A DNA stretch of 59,973 bases from Clostridiales bacterium UBA1206 (GCA_002310055.1 DBXS01000023.1:1-59973), one strand, 5' to 3'; counted from the first letter of the stretch, positions 39,826 to 49,849 are shown. Notes: generated by a model not told the origin, from the sequence alone. Translations and numbers: made by a program.

Positions 39826-40932
39826 ATGTCGGAAAAACGCGCGGAAGCAGTCATATGCACCGAGAATCTGCGTAAAAACTACAACTTTATAAAAGAGCTC
39901 GTGTATCCCGCAAAGGTGATATCGGTCGTCAAGGCCGAAGCTTACGGGCACGGCGCCGCCGAGGTATGCCGCATACTCCAGAGCGAAGGGTGCGGCATTT
40001 TTGCCGTCGCCACCGCCGACGAAGGCCTGGCGCTAAGGCGCGCGGGCGTGGAAAGCGATATACTTATCCTTGGAGTGACGCCGGTCTCGCAATGCGAAAT
40101 ACTCGCCGAAAACACGTTCATACAGACAGTGAATTCGCGCGGGTACGCCGAATCGCTGAACGCGGCGAACGTCTACGCGCCGATACGCGCGCATATAAAG
40201 ATCGACACCGGGATGTCGCGTTTAGGGCTTTACTGCCACACGAAAAAAGACGTGAAACGCGCGGCGGACGACGCGGAATACATCCATTCCCTGCCGAACC
40301 TGCACGCGGAAGGCATTTATACCCATTTCGCCTGTTCGGACGAAGAGGGCGACAAAATGACCGAAAAACAGTTCGCGTCGTTTTCGGCGCTGTGCGCCGA
40401 ATGCGAGTCGCGCGGGATAAACCTGGGGCTCAGGCACTGCTGCAATTCCGCCGCCATACTCAAATATCCGCATATGCACCTCGACGCGGTGCGCGCGGGC
40501 ATACTGCTTTACGGGCTTGCGCCCGACGGCAAGGAAGAAAAACGGCTTGAACCGGTGATGCGCGTGCTGGCGCGCGTTTCGCAGGTCACGCGCCTTAAAA
40601 AAGGCGACACCGTGAGCTACGGCGCCGCTTTCACCGCCGAGCGCGATATGAGCATAGCCACGGTCTCGATCGGCTACGCCGACGGGATCCCGCGGCTGCT
40701 TTCGGGCAGGGCCGACGTGGTGATCCGCGGCAGACGCGCCCGAATCATCGGCAGGATCTGTATGGATATGTGTATGGTCGATATCACAAATATCGGCGAC
40801 TGCGCCCCGGGCGATGAAGTCGAGATATTCGGCGGGACGGTATCGGTCAACGAGCTCGCCGAGCGCATGGGGACCATAAATTACGAACTGCTCTGTTCCG
40901 TCAAAAACCGCGTTCCGAGAAGATACATATAA
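39826..40932 (+). CDS. alr: Alanine racemase, 368 aa
   Basis: This pyridoxal-phosphate enzyme makes D-alanine for peptidoglycan. The PLP lysine is K36 in VVKAEAYGHGA, the second catalytic Tyr lies in the C-terminal domain (ISYGAAF-type motif, here VSYGAAFTAE), and GYADGIPRLLSGRA and GRICMDMCMVD are typical. The length is normal. The AAGGAAG site supports the start. It converges with the mazF-like gene, whose stop codon lies one base beyond the alr stop. Confidence 0.97.
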   Translation: MSEKRAEAVICTENLRKNYNFIKELVYPAKVISVVKAEAYGHGAAEVCRILQSEGCGIFAVATADEGLALRRAGVESDILILGVTPVSQCEILAENTFIQTVNSRGYAESLNAANVYAPIRAHIKIDTGMSRLGLYCHTKKDVKRAADDAEYIHSLPNLHAEGIYTHFACSDEEGDKMTEKQFASFSALCAECESRGINLGLRHCCNSAAILKYPHMHLDAVRAGILLYGLAPDGKEEKRLEPVMRVLARVSQVTRLKKGDTVSYGAAFTAERDMSIATVSIGYADGIPRLLSGRADVVIRGRRARIIGRICMDMCMVDITNIGDCAPGDEVEIFGGTVSVNELAERMGTINYELLCSVKNRVPRRYI

Positions 40933-40933
40933 T

Positions 40934-41320
40934 TCAGCCTGCGCTGCCGCCTCCCACACCGGAGGCGGCGTTTTCTAATCCGAACGATACCGAGATCGCG
41001 TCGTTCACCAGCCGCATAGTGGTTTCGTCGATATGCCCCATCCGGTCGCGCAGGCGCCGCTTGTCGAGCGTGCGGATCTGTTCCAGAAGCACCACCGAGG
41101 TGCGCGCGAGCCCCGCCGACGGATCGATCTCTATGTGCGTGGGAAGTCTGGTCTTGCCCGTGCGGCTGGTTATGGCGGCGGCTATCACCGTGGGCGAATA
41201 GCGGTTGCCTATGTCGTTCTGGATTATGAGCACCGGGCGCACTCCGCCCTGTTCGGAGCCCACCACGGGCGAAAGATCGGCGTAGTATATGTCACCGCGC
41301 CGTACGCAGCTTTCCGTCAT
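40934..41320 (-). CDS. MazF/PemK family endoribonuclease toxin
   Basis: The sequence RRGDIYYADLSPVVGSEQGG, RPVLIIQNDIGNRYSPTVI, TRLPTHIEI and SVVLLEQIRTLDKRRL is the complete MazF/NdoA core; such enzymes cut mRNA at short motifs. The start at 41320 has AAGGA eight bases upstream; the first ATG (41329) overlaps that site. No MazE-like antitoxin gene is found upstream, whereas in Bacillus the mazEF pair follows alr in the same direction. Here the gene points toward alr, so the toxin looks orphaned and rearranged. Its last codons contain the alr terminator hairpin. Confidence 0.9.
   Translation of the reverse strand: MTESCVRRGDIYYADLSPVVGSEQGGVRPVLIIQNDIGNRYSPTVIAAAITSRTGKTRLPTHIEIDPSAGLARTSVVLLEQIRTLDKRRLRDRMGHIDETTMRLVNDAISVSFGLENAASGVGGGSAG
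40946..40974 (+). terminator. alr terminator inside the mazF 3' coding end
   Basis: GCCGCCTCC (40946-40954) pairs with GGAGGCGGC (40961-40969) followed by GTTTT on the plus strand. The same bases encode the Gly/Ala tail of the MazF-like protein on the other strand. Confidence 0.8.
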
Positions 41321-41465
41321 AAGAATCATCCTTTTTCATTATCAACTTATTCCCGCACACTTATTTTTGCCATAAACGCTTTGCTTATTCCGCCGCCGCG
41401 CGCATTTATCGTACGCATCGTCCGCAAGAAACGACACGGAGCTGAAAAGCGACGCATATTATATG

Positions 41466-41494
41466 TTGATTTTTAAAGCTTACGATGGTATAAT
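41466..41494 (+). promoter_or_regulatory. Promoter of the acyltransferase gene
   Basis: TTGATT and TATAAT with a 17-base spacer, 35 bases before the start codon. Confidence 0.8.
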
Positions 41495-41529
41495 AACATA
41501 AACACAAAAAAAGAAAGCGAAGTATAAAT

Positions 41530-42804
41530 ATGCTCGATAACAAAGAAAAAGATGCGTCGTTTGCGCGTTTCGACATGACAAGGCCGCCGTGCAGGCAAAG
41601 CCCGTTCCTTATGCCGCTCATCTGGGCGCTGACGCTCCCGGCGGTGAAAAGCCACCGCACGCACATAGAAAAGACCGGCTGCGAAGGGATCAGACCGCCG
41701 TATATCCTTTTGTGCAACCACAACGCGTTCCTCGACTTTAAGGTCTGCACCAAAGCGATATTCCCGCACCGCGCGAACTATATAATCGCCATAGACGGCT
41801 TTATAGGGCGCGAGTGGCTGCTGAGGCACGTGGGCGGCGTGTGCAAGCGCAAATTCACCAACGATATACAGCTGATACGCAATATACGCAAGGTGCTTGA
41901 AAACAAGAGCATACTCGTAATATACCCGGAGGCGCGCTATTCGCTTTGCGGCACCGACGCCGTGCTGCCCGATTCTCTGGGGACGCTGTGCCGGCGTATG
42001 AAAGTCCCGGTGGCGACGCTGATCTGCCACGGGCACCATCTGAATTCGCCGTTCTGGAACCTGAAACAGCGCAAAGTCAAGGGCACCGAAGCCGAAATGA
42101 AACTCCTGTTCACGCCCGAGCAGCTGGAAAATGCGACCGACGACGAGATAAACGCCGCAATACGCAAGGAGTTCGAATACGACGAGTTCGCGTGGCAAAA
42201 GCAGAAAGGCATAAAGATAACGGCGCCGTTCCGCGCCGAAGGACTGCACAAGGTGCTGTATCAATGCCCCGCCTGCGGCAGGGAGTTCCGTATGGCAAGC
42301 CGCGGCGACACGCTTTACTGCTCTTCCTGCGGCAAGGAATGGCAGATGACCGAGCTCGGCGAACTGAAAGCCAAAACCGGCGAGACCGAATTTACGCATA
42401 TCCCCGACTGGTACGAATGGGAGCGCGCGAACGTGCGCAAAGAGGTGGAAGCCGGCACGTATTCCTTTGAAGGCGAATGCCACGTGCGCTCGCTGCCCAA
42501 CGCGAAGAAATTCATTTATCTGGGCGAAGGCACGCTGAAACACGATATGACCGGATTCCATTTGAAAGGGACCGGCGAATACGGCGGCTTTACTATGGAT
42601 ATCCCCGCTTCGTCGCTGTATTCCTGTCACATTGAATACGAATATTTGGGCAAATACGGCGACTGCGTGGATCTGAACACGCTGAACGACACGTATTATA
42701 TTTACCCGCACGGCGAAGATTTTGCCGTGACCAAATTCGCGCTCGCGACCGAGGAGCTGTACGACCATATCTGGAAAGAGCGCAAAGCGAAAAAAGCGGA
42801 ATAA
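41530..42804 (+). CDS. PlsC-like acyltransferase with zinc ribbon, 424 aa
   Basis: The N-terminal 200 residues show a PlsC/LPLAT acyltransferase: CNHNAFLDF gives the catalytic H-x4-D pair (family consensus NHxSxxD), and IYPEARYSLCG the second motif. These enzymes acylate lysophosphatidate or related lipids at the membrane. The C-terminal half is an extension: a zinc ribbon CPACGREF...CSSCGKEW (about residues 245-275) and a beta-rich domain, not usual for PlsC. Its role is unknown. It is monocistronic, with its own promoter and a strong terminator. Confidence 0.85.
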   Translation: MLDNKEKDASFARFDMTRPPCRQSPFLMPLIWALTLPAVKSHRTHIEKTGCEGIRPPYILLCNHNAFLDFKVCTKAIFPHRANYIIAIDGFIGREWLLRHVGGVCKRKFTNDIQLIRNIRKVLENKSILVIYPEARYSLCGTDAVLPDSLGTLCRRMKVPVATLICHGHHLNSPFWNLKQRKVKGTEAEMKLLFTPEQLENATDDEINAAIRKEFEYDEFAWQKQKGIKITAPFRAEGLHKVLYQCPACGREFRMASRGDTLYCSSCGKEWQMTELGELKAKTGETEFTHIPDWYEWERANVRKEVEAGTYSFEGECHVRSLPNAKKFIYLGEGTLKHDMTGFHLKGTGEYGGFTMDIPASSLYSCHIEYEYLGKYGDCVDLNTLNDTYYIYPHGEDFAVTKFALATEELYDHIWKERKAKKAE

Positions 42805-42814
42805 AAGCAAAATA

Positions 42815-42854
42815 CGCCCGTCTTCCCTAAAAAACGGAAGGCGGGCGCTTTTTT
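42815..42854 (+). terminator. Terminator of the acyltransferase gene
   Basis: CGCCCGTCTTCC pairs with GGAAGGCGGGCG around nine bases, followed by a T-run. Confidence 0.9.
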
Positions 42855-42868
42855 ACGCCTGAAAACGC

Positions 42869-42902
42869 AAAACCGCCGCAGGCAAATGCCTGCGGCGGTG
42901 TT
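42869..42902 (-). terminator. Terminator of the giant secreted-protein gene
   Basis: A 12-base perfect stem (CCGCCGCAGGCA with TGCCTGCGGCGG) with a two-base loop and T-rich flank on the minus strand, 30 bases after the stop codon. Confidence 0.9.
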
Positions 42903-42931
42903 TGTTCGGGTCTTATTCGTTCACAAAACGA

Positions 42932-45900
42932 TTATTCCTTGGGAATGGGATAATCTTTGGGGAACAGGACGTGACGGAGCAGATAGATGGCGTCGTCGCT
43001 GGTGGGATTCCTGTCGCCGTAGAACGGAGTAGCGAGAGTGATCTCGTAATCCTCGGGGAACAGGACCGCACGGAGCAGGTAGATGGCGTCGTCGGAATCG
43101 ATGTCGCCGTCGCCGTCGAAGTCCGCTATGCTGAGTTCTTCCTGGCTTGCCACCGCTGCGGGCTGTTCGTTGAAGAATTCGACTGTTTCGTCGCCGAATC
43201 TGAGATAGCCGCCTTCAACTATGCCGCGGAGGATCCACTTAGCGGTGGAGAATTCGCCGTCGCCTGCGGTGTTGTAGCCGCCGGAAGACATGATGAACAT
43301 TGCTATCTGGTTTTCGCCGAGATAGACTTTGCCATCTCTGTAATCCACGCCTTCAACGCCTTCGGGAGTGTTGGTGTGGTTAGCGCCAACGCCTGCAGTC
43401 CAGCCGTTGGAATCGTTCCAGAGGATCTTGTAAACGCCTTCGTCGACTTCTTCTGCGATGGTGATCATGCAGGAGTTGAGGTTGAGCGCTTTGTCATGAT
43501 CGGTGTAAACGCCCTTTTCATTGAGGCCGAAGCCTTCGGGAGCGTCTTCAGCGGTCCAGACAACTATACCGTAACCACTGGTGTTGAGGCCGGTCTGAGT
43601 GTACGGACCCTGAGGAGCAATGCCTTTGACAACGTCTTCTTCGGCAGCTTCGATGATATCGATCTCGCCTTCAACGTTGGGAGCGCCCACAACTTTGATG
43701 TAGCGTATGTTGAGGAACGCTCTGAAGTTGTTGTTAGCCATTGCGAAGTTCACGGTCGCAACGCCGTCGGTAACGGTAACTGCAGGCTCGGAATTGAGTC
43801 TGTAGTAGTTGACGCCGTCTATGGATCCGAGGATCTCTACGGTTTCAAGTCCGTCGGGGTTATCAGCGGTGAAGGTGACGCCGGTGATGGTGACAACTTC
43901 GCCGAGATCCATAACGTTTTCGTTTACTTCGGGAGCAGCTTCTTCGGTTACCGAGAGGTCGTCGATGTAGACGCCGCCGGCGGGATCGGTAACGCAAGCG
44001 TAGATCTGGATACCGATGAACTTGAGTTCGGTAGCGTCGGCTTCGGGGAACGGGTTGTTGCCGTACAGCGAAGAGGAAGCAACGAGGTCTGCAAGTGCTA
44101 CACTGCCTTCATAGTGCTCTAAGATGAAGTCGCCGCTGCTTGCATTGTACTGACCGTCTTCGAGACCGAGAGCAGTATTGGCAAGCGGGAAGGTGTAAGG
44201 AGCGCCGTTGGCGTCTTCGAATATGAAGGTGATGTTGGTGTTGTGTCCGTTGAGCGTGAAATCGTAGTGGAGCGTACCTCTTGCTACGTTGTAAACTTTC
44301 GCTTCTTCGTAGTTGTAGGAAACGAGAGGCCAGAGATCGGTGCCGCCCACGACGAATCTGAGCGAGCCGTCTTCCTGACGTTCGTAATGCGCCCTGTCGA
44401 TGACTCCTGTCACTTCGTTAGAAGTGACGTCGGTGAAGGTCCAGTGATTGGTCACGGGGATGAGTCCGACGTAGGTCTCTTCGGGAGCTGCGGGCCAGCC
44501 CTTCCATTCGAAGTAGGTCATGGTTTCGCCGCCGTAAACGAAGTTGCCGTGGATGATCTCCGCGCAATGGAGGGTGGAGAACCCGGTCACGTCGACCTGC
44601 GGGATAGCTTCATAAGTATCGGTGATGTCGAGATCGGCTTTCTTTGCTTTGATTTCTATAAAGGTCTTGCCGTCTGCTTCACGGAACTGATACTCGAGGA
44701 AAGCGCCTTCTATAGTAGCGCCGTCGTTGGTGGTGAGAGACTGGTTCTTCTTGATGTAAGAAGCTTTATCGGGGAATACGTCGATGAAGTGCGTGTAGAG
44801 CGAAGCTTCGGGATTGTTGTGGAACCAGATACGGACCTTGGTCACGTCGAGGCAGCTGACTTCGCCCGCGAAGTAGATATATTCTTCATCTTCCGCGAAT
44901 GCGATCTTAAAGGTATGAGTGCCTTTGTTGACGTAAGTCTGCCAGGTGCCCTTGGTGTAGCCGTCGTAAGTGGTCCATTCAACGGCTTCCCAGATATCGT
45001 CGTCGAACACGCCGTCGATGGTGGTGTCACCCATGGGTTCGGGTTCTTCACCTTCATAAACTTCGACTTCGTCGATCCAGCAGAACTGGCCGAAGGTGTA
45101 AACTTCAAACTGAACGTATCTTGCGGAAACCGAGTTTTCGAGTATTATTTCGTGTTTGTATGCGGACCAGGAGTCGGCTTCGCCGGTGCCGGCTACGAGA
45201 GCTCCGGCGCCTTCGGCATAACCTGCTTCGGTAAAGGAAGAACCGTCGAGAGAGGTCTTGACTTTTACGAAACCGGCAGCGGAGATGCCCCAGTTGCCGC
45301 CGCAGGTGTAAGTGGCGAAAGTATCGACGAATTTAGCTTCGCCGAGATCGACAGTGATGATGGTATATGCGAAATTGTCGTTATCTATCTTGAGTCCGTT
45401 GACAGCGGTGTAATCGAGCGTGTCGCCGCGGGGATTGCCCTTGCTGCCGTCGGTAAGACGTACGCCGTCATCCTTAAGATCGAGGCTGGAATTGCTCCAG
45501 TAAGTAGCTTCGCCGTTGCTCTTCGCTACGGTATAGCTCTTGTGGAGAGAAAGGGGAGCTTTGTTTGCGGAAACGGTGATTTCAGCTATAGAAATGAATT
45601 CCCAGTTGACTTTGCCGTCTGCGGGATTATCGCCGAGTACGTCGGCGTTGCTGCCTGCGTTCAGGACGATCTTTATGAATTTCGCTTCTGCAGCGAATTC
45701 GAACGTGCTGGAAACGGTGCCGTAGCTGCCGGTGGAAAGCGCTGCGGCGGTGAGATCGAACGCGTCGACAGGAGTGTATTCTTCGCCGTCGACAGAAACG
45801 AAGACGCTGGCTTTTCCTTCGGGATAGCCGATCATGACGTTAGCGCAGTGATAAAGATCGAGCGTTACGCCGTTGATCAGCATGACTTCGTCGAGTTCGT

Positions 45901-48900
45901 CGATGATGGTGACTTCCATGGGAGCGGTGGTGCATTCGCTGTTAGCAACGAGCAGAACATCGCCGGTGCCCACGGTGCCCCAGTTGCCGTCGAAGCCGGT
46001 CCTGCCGTCGGTGAGGATGGCGTTGTCTTTAACGGTAACGGTGACTTTGAAAGGTTCAACGGGTTCAACGCCCTCTTCGCCTTCCCAGACTTCAACCTCG
46101 TTCACGAACGCGAACGCGGCGGTGGAGCCCACGTGACCTTCGTCTGCTCTGACGCCGATGGTATATTCGAATCTTACATAGCGGGCTTTTACGGATTCGG
46201 CAAGTTCAAGCGAAGCCCAGCAGGTGCTGTTGCCGGTGGGCAGTTCTTCTTTGAAACCGGCAAGGCTGCCGACTTCGGTGAAGTTGACGCCGTCGAGCGA
46301 AACGCTTATAACGCCTTTGCTCGGGTAAGCGACGCCGGACTGGTTTTCGGAAACGTGGTGAGAATCGAACTTGCTCACCCAGTACGCTTCGCCGAGATCA
46401 ACGGTAACGCTGCCGACGCCGTCTACCATATTGGTGGTGCCGAAAGCGAACCATTTGTTATCGTACGACATGGCGTCGTAAGCGGCTCCGTCGGTGAGGT
46501 TGGCAGTGTAGCTGCCCTGGCCGACGCCGCTGCCGGAAATGGTATAAGTTTTATCCTTGGAAATAGGATATTCAACATCGGGGTTCGGGGTAACGGTGAA
46601 CGCGGCGTTCACAAGGTTTACAGCTTTATCAAGTTTAGCGATGGCGGCGAGATCAACGTTATAGAGCGTTATAACGTCGCCTACGTTCGCGCTGTTGATA
46701 GCAGTCAGAGCGTTGGAGCTGCCGTGGCCGACGATGATATATCCGCCTTCGGGGACTTCTTCACTTTCTTTATTGCCCATGGGGAGTATCTTGACTACTT
46801 TGTTGTTGGAGTCGACAACGATACCTACCCACCATTCATAGGCGTTTTCGCCGGTGACCGCTCTTATTTCGCCAAGAGTCTTTTCGCCGGATTCGAGGCG
46901 GACAACGATGGCGGAGAGGTCGGAGCCCCAGCCGAGCGCGGTGAATATTTCAGCTGCGCCTTCGGGAACTTCTTCGCCTGCGGGTTCGGGGTTCACATAA
47001 GTGAAGCCTGCGGAAGTGAGTTCAACGTTGCCTTCGAGCGTGCGAACGGGAGCGAGGTTGACGTTGTAGACCGTGATGGTCGCGCCCACTTCGATGTCGG
47101 CCATTACCTGATAGCCGGCCTTGTTGCCGTTATAGGTAATTATGTAGCCGCCTTCGGGGCAGGTCCAGGTGTTGGGAGTACCGAGCGCATAGTCGGTAGC
47201 GATAACTACGTTGTCTGCGCCGACGAGGATGTTGTAAGCGTAGTTGAGGTCTTTGGCTTTGCCGTCGTTTCCGCGCGCGGTGAGTTGGGCAACGGTCTGG
47301 CCGTCGCCCGCGATTATGGAAGTGAACGCGGCATGCTTGTAACCGGCGTAATCTATAGCGATAGCGCCTTCGGGAAGAGTTTCCAGTTCAGCGGGCTGAA
47401 TAGGATCTTCGACGGGTTCTTCAACGGGTTCCGGCTGGTTGACGTGGAGCGTGACTTTGTCGCCGTCGACACGCCAGTAACCGTTGACGCCGAGACCGCG
47501 GTCTATGCGTTTTGCAGGAGCGGTCTGTTCGTCGCCTGCGGTCTTGATGGAGCCGGAGGAAACGATGACGAACGCGAACTGATCGTCGGCAAGAGTGATG
47601 ATGCCGTCTTCGTCGATATTGAGTCCTTCAATACCGGCGGTGATGAGTTCGGGATGTCCCTGAGAGGGATATGCGTTGACGCTGTTGGCGATTATCTTGT
47701 AAACGCCGTTAGCGACTTTCTGAGTGATGATGAGCTGGTTGTTCTTGACAGCCACGACGTAATCTTCGCCTTTGACGGCGTTGATGTCGACGACTCTGTT
47801 TTCGAGCATCACAATGCCGTAGCCCTGAGCGTTGGTGGAACCGAAGTCGTACGGACCGGCGGGAGGAGCGATGAACGCGCCTTCAGCAGCTTCCTTGAAG
47901 GTAGCCGTGATCTCGCCGTGGACGTCGGTGCCGGTGACCTTGATGTAACGGATCTGGATATAGCCCTGAGTGGTCAGAGCGACGGAGGCAACGCCGGTGT
48001 CGGCATTGACGTTGGCAGCGCCGTTGTTGTTAAGGTCATAGTATTCTTCGCCGTCGACAGAACCGGCAACTCTAACGGTGCCTATGGAAGGATCGTCTGC
48101 GGTGAAGGTGATGACGTCGATGATCTTGAGTTCTTCGAGATCGAGAATGTTTTCGGTGATGGGATGTACTTTTTTGTACAAACCTTCATTTTCCGCATCC
48201 CAGAGCTTGTAAGGCATATTTGCGATATCGGTGCCTGCAGGCGCGGGATAGTAGGAATAATCAACACCCTTAAACATAAGAGCAGAGTAATACGCGAATC
48301 CCGAAGCTCCGTTGAATTCAGCAAGAGGAACTCTGAACACTATGAGTGTCTTTTCGTCTTCGGTCGCTTTCGCGGCGAATTCCATGCCGGAATTTTCGAT
48401 ATTCGCACCTTTGTTTTCGGTAAGAGAAGTGTTGTATTTTGCTTTGTTCGTCACGGTGCCATCAGCAGCTATGTCTACATCATAGAAATGAGTGTAAATG
48501 GTAGCTTCGTCGTTGGAGCGGATCCAGAAACGGAAGGTGCTGATCTCATCTGCGAACTTGGCATCGCCTACAACGCGAACATACAGATATTCGCCGTCGT
48601 CAGCAAGTTCAAGAGTATATGTGAGCAGTTCAGGCTCTTTCGGATTCTGCCATCTGCCGTTTTCCGCGGTGACGTTGATGACTTCAGCGCCTTCGAACGC
48701 ATCAGTAAAATATATATCAACAATTTCTGCGGTGCAGCCGGTGTCGAATTCGACAACGCCGTTGTAGTTCTTGATGTTGCCGGTGACGATAACGGTATCG
48801 CCTACGGCTATAGCGGCGTAATCATCGGCGTTCATCTGATAGCAGAGAACGTCTTTGTCACCAACGGTGATGTTGACCTGAGTTTTGTTATCGGTCTTCT

Positions 48901-49849
48901 TGTTGACAACGCCGGTGAGAGAATACGGACCGCCGGGCAGTGCCGTGCCGGGATCGAGCGCGAAAGCGGCGGCAAGAATCTCTTCTTCGGTAGTGGGAGC
49001 CACGAAAGCGGGGACAACGCTGAAGGAAGCGCCTTCGAGCGCGGTCTGAGCCGCCATAGTAGCGAGCTCTTCAAAATCAACGCCGTAAACGACTATGGAG
49101 TCGCCGGCTTTGACGCCGCCCTCACCGAACAGGCTTGCATAAGCGCTGCCGTCAGCAACTATAACGTTGTTGTGGATGCCGATAGCGAAGCCGCCTTCAG
49201 GGATCTCAACGAGATCTTTGCGGCCGTCTTCCGGTCCATGCGCAGGGTTTTCTTCGGTCGGAGTTTGGGGAACACGACCGAGTTTTTCGAGGACCTCCAC
49301 GACATAGCCGTCGGCATCGACGAGGATTACTCTGTAATAGTTGTAATCTTTGCCGGTGACTTCACCTATAGTGGTTTTACCTTCCTGACGGACAACGATT
49401 GCAACGTCTTCCGTGGAATAACCAGCGAACGTCTTGATCTGATAATCGCCGGTCGCTTTGGACACGGTGATGAAAGTCGAATTAGCTTTGAACTCGATGA
49501 GTCCGTTGTAATTCGTGATAGTGCCTGTAACGGTGATAACGTCGCCTACGCCTACGGTAGCGGCGTCGTCGCCTTTGATCTTGTAGCACTGGATCGTTCT
49601 CGTGTTGCCGCTGCCGTCAAGAACGTGGATATTGACGGTCACGTTTTGGTTGGTTGCGCTGTAAGGAGTTGCTATGGAAGATACCGTGCCGGTAAGAGTC
49701 TTTGTGCCTTCGAGCGATGCGCCTGGTTCAAGCGCAAACGCGGCGTCGACTATATCGGCCTCGGTCTCTTCGCCTTCCGCAAAAACGGAAAGGCCGAGAG
49801 AAAGCACCATAGCGAGCGCAAGAATCATGCTTAAGATTCTCTTTTTCAT
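42932..49849 (-). CDS. Giant secreted multidomain protein with dockerin-like C-terminus
   Basis: A signal peptide (SMILALAMVLSLGLSVFAEG) is followed by 2280 extracellular residues, very rich in Glu, Val and Gly and poor in Lys. Two OB-like beta domains lie near residues 50-130 and 295-380, both with GDVITVTG or GDTVIVTG. CBM9/DOMON-like domains lie near 383-535 and 1605-1790, F5/8-type discoidin domains near 1090-1260 and 1430-1600, with several related repeats between. The C-terminus (about 2238-2305) has a dockerin-type repeat DFDGDGDIDSDDAIYLLR and a degenerate copy lacking the first Ca-binding Asp residues. There is no catalytic domain or LPXTG. Likely a surface adhesin or carbohydrate-binding scaffold. 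Confidence 0.85.
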   Translation of the reverse strand: MKKRILSMILALAMVLSLGLSVFAEGEETEADIVDAAFALEPGASLEGTKTLTGTVSSIATPYSATNQNVTVNIHVLDGSGNTRTIQCYKIKGDDAATVGVGDVITVTGTITNYNGLIEFKANSTFITVSKATGDYQIKTFAGYSTEDVAIVVRQEGKTTIGEVTGKDYNYYRVILVDADGYVVEVLEKLGRVPQTPTEENPAHGPEDGRKDLVEIPEGGFAIGIHNNVIVADGSAYASLFGEGGVKAGDSIVVYGVDFEELATMAAQTALEGASFSVVPAFVAPTTEEEILAAAFALDPGTALPGGPYSLTGVVNKKTDNKTQVNITVGDKDVLCYQMNADDYAAIAVGDTVIVTGNIKNYNGVVEFDTGCTAEIVDIYFTDAFEGAEVINVTAENGRWQNPKEPELLTYTLELADDGEYLYVRVVGDAKFADEISTFRFWIRSNDEATIYTHFYDVDIAADGTVTNKAKYNTSLTENKGANIENSGMEFAAKATEDEKTLIVFRVPLAEFNGASGFAYYSALMFKGVDYSYYPAPAGTDIANMPYKLWDAENEGLYKKVHPITENILDLEELKIIDVITFTADDPSIGTVRVAGSVDGEEYYDLNNNGAANVNADTGVASVALTTQGYIQIRYIKVTGTDVHGEITATFKEAAEGAFIAPPAGPYDFGSTNAQGYGIVMLENRVVDINAVKGEDYVVAVKNNQLIITQKVANGVYKIIANSVNAYPSQGHPELITAGIEGLNIDEDGIITLADDQFAFVIVSSGSIKTAGDEQTAPAKRIDRGLGVNGYWRVDGDKVTLHVNQPEPVEEPVEDPIQPAELETLPEGAIAIDYAGYKHAAFTSIIAGDGQTVAQLTARGNDGKAKDLNYAYNILVGADNVVIATDYALGTPNTWTCPEGGYIITYNGNKAGYQVMADIEVGATITVYNVNLAPVRTLEGNVELTSAGFTYVNPEPAGEEVPEGAAEIFTALGWGSDLSAIVVRLESGEKTLGEIRAVTGENAYEWWVGIVVDSNNKVVKILPMGNKESEEVPEGGYIIVGHGSSNALTAINSANVGDVITLYNVDLAAIAKLDKAVNLVNAAFTVTPNPDVEYPISKDKTYTISGSGVGQGSYTANLTDGAAYDAMSYDNKWFAFGTTNMVDGVGSVTVDLGEAYWVSKFDSHHVSENQSGVAYPSKGVISVSLDGVNFTEVGSLAGFKEELPTGNSTCWASLELAESVKARYVRFEYTIGVRADEGHVGSTAAFAFVNEVEVWEGEEGVEPVEPFKVTVTVKDNAILTDGRTGFDGNWGTVGTGDVLLVANSECTTAPMEVTIIDELDEVMLINGVTLDLYHCANVMIGYPEGKASVFVSVDGEEYTPVDAFDLTAAALSTGSYGTVSSTFEFAAEAKFIKIVLNAGSNADVLGDNPADGKVNWEFISIAEITVSANKAPLSLHKSYTVAKSNGEATYWSNSSLDLKDDGVRLTDGSKGNPRGDTLDYTAVNGLKIDNDNFAYTIITVDLGEAKFVDTFATYTCGGNWGISAAGFVKVKTSLDGSSFTEAGYAEGAGALVAGTGEADSWSAYKHEIILENSVSARYVQFEVYTFGQFCWIDEVEVYEGEEPEPMGDTTIDGVFDDDIWEAVEWTTYDGYTKGTWQTYVNKGTHTFKIAFAEDEEYIYFAGEVSCLDVTKVRIWFHNNPEASLYTHFIDVFPDKASYIKKNQSLTTNDGATIEGAFLEYQFREADGKTFIEIKAKKADLDITDTYEAIPQVDVTGFSTLHCAEIIHGNFVYGGETMTYFEWKGWPAAPEETYVGLIPVTNHWTFTDVTSNEVTGVIDRAHYERQEDGSLRFVVGGTDLWPLVSYNYEEAKVYNVARGTLHYDFTLNGHNTNITFIFEDANGAPYTFPLANTALGLEDGQYNASSGDFILEHYEGSVALADLVASSSLYGNNPFPEADATELKFIGIQIYACVTDPAGGVYIDDLSVTEEAAPEVNENVMDLGEVVTITGVTFTADNPDGLETVEILGSIDGVNYYRLNSEPAVTVTDGVATVNFAMANNNFRAFLNIRYIKVVGAPNVEGEIDIIEAAEEDVVKGIAPQGPYTQTGLNTSGYGIVVWTAEDAPEGFGLNEKGVYTDHDKALNLNSCMITIAEEVDEGVYKILWNDSNGWTAGVGANHTNTPEGVEGVDYRDGKVYLGENQIAMFIMSSGGYNTAGDGEFSTAKWILRGIVEGGYLRFGDETVEFFNEQPAAVASQEELSIADFDGDGDIDSDDAIYLLRAVLFPEDYEITLATPFYGDRNPTSDDAIYLLRHVLFPKDYPIPKE

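Noticed and set aside
41330..41465. MazE antitoxin upstream of mazF
   Set aside because: No frame with a start, ribosome site and MazE- or ribbon-helix-helix-like sequence is found there.
44243..49834. 1863-residue plus-strand frame opposite the giant secreted protein
   Set aside because: It is the antisense shadow produced by the Glu/Val/Gly-rich codon use of the real gene; no signal peptide, ribosome site or family.
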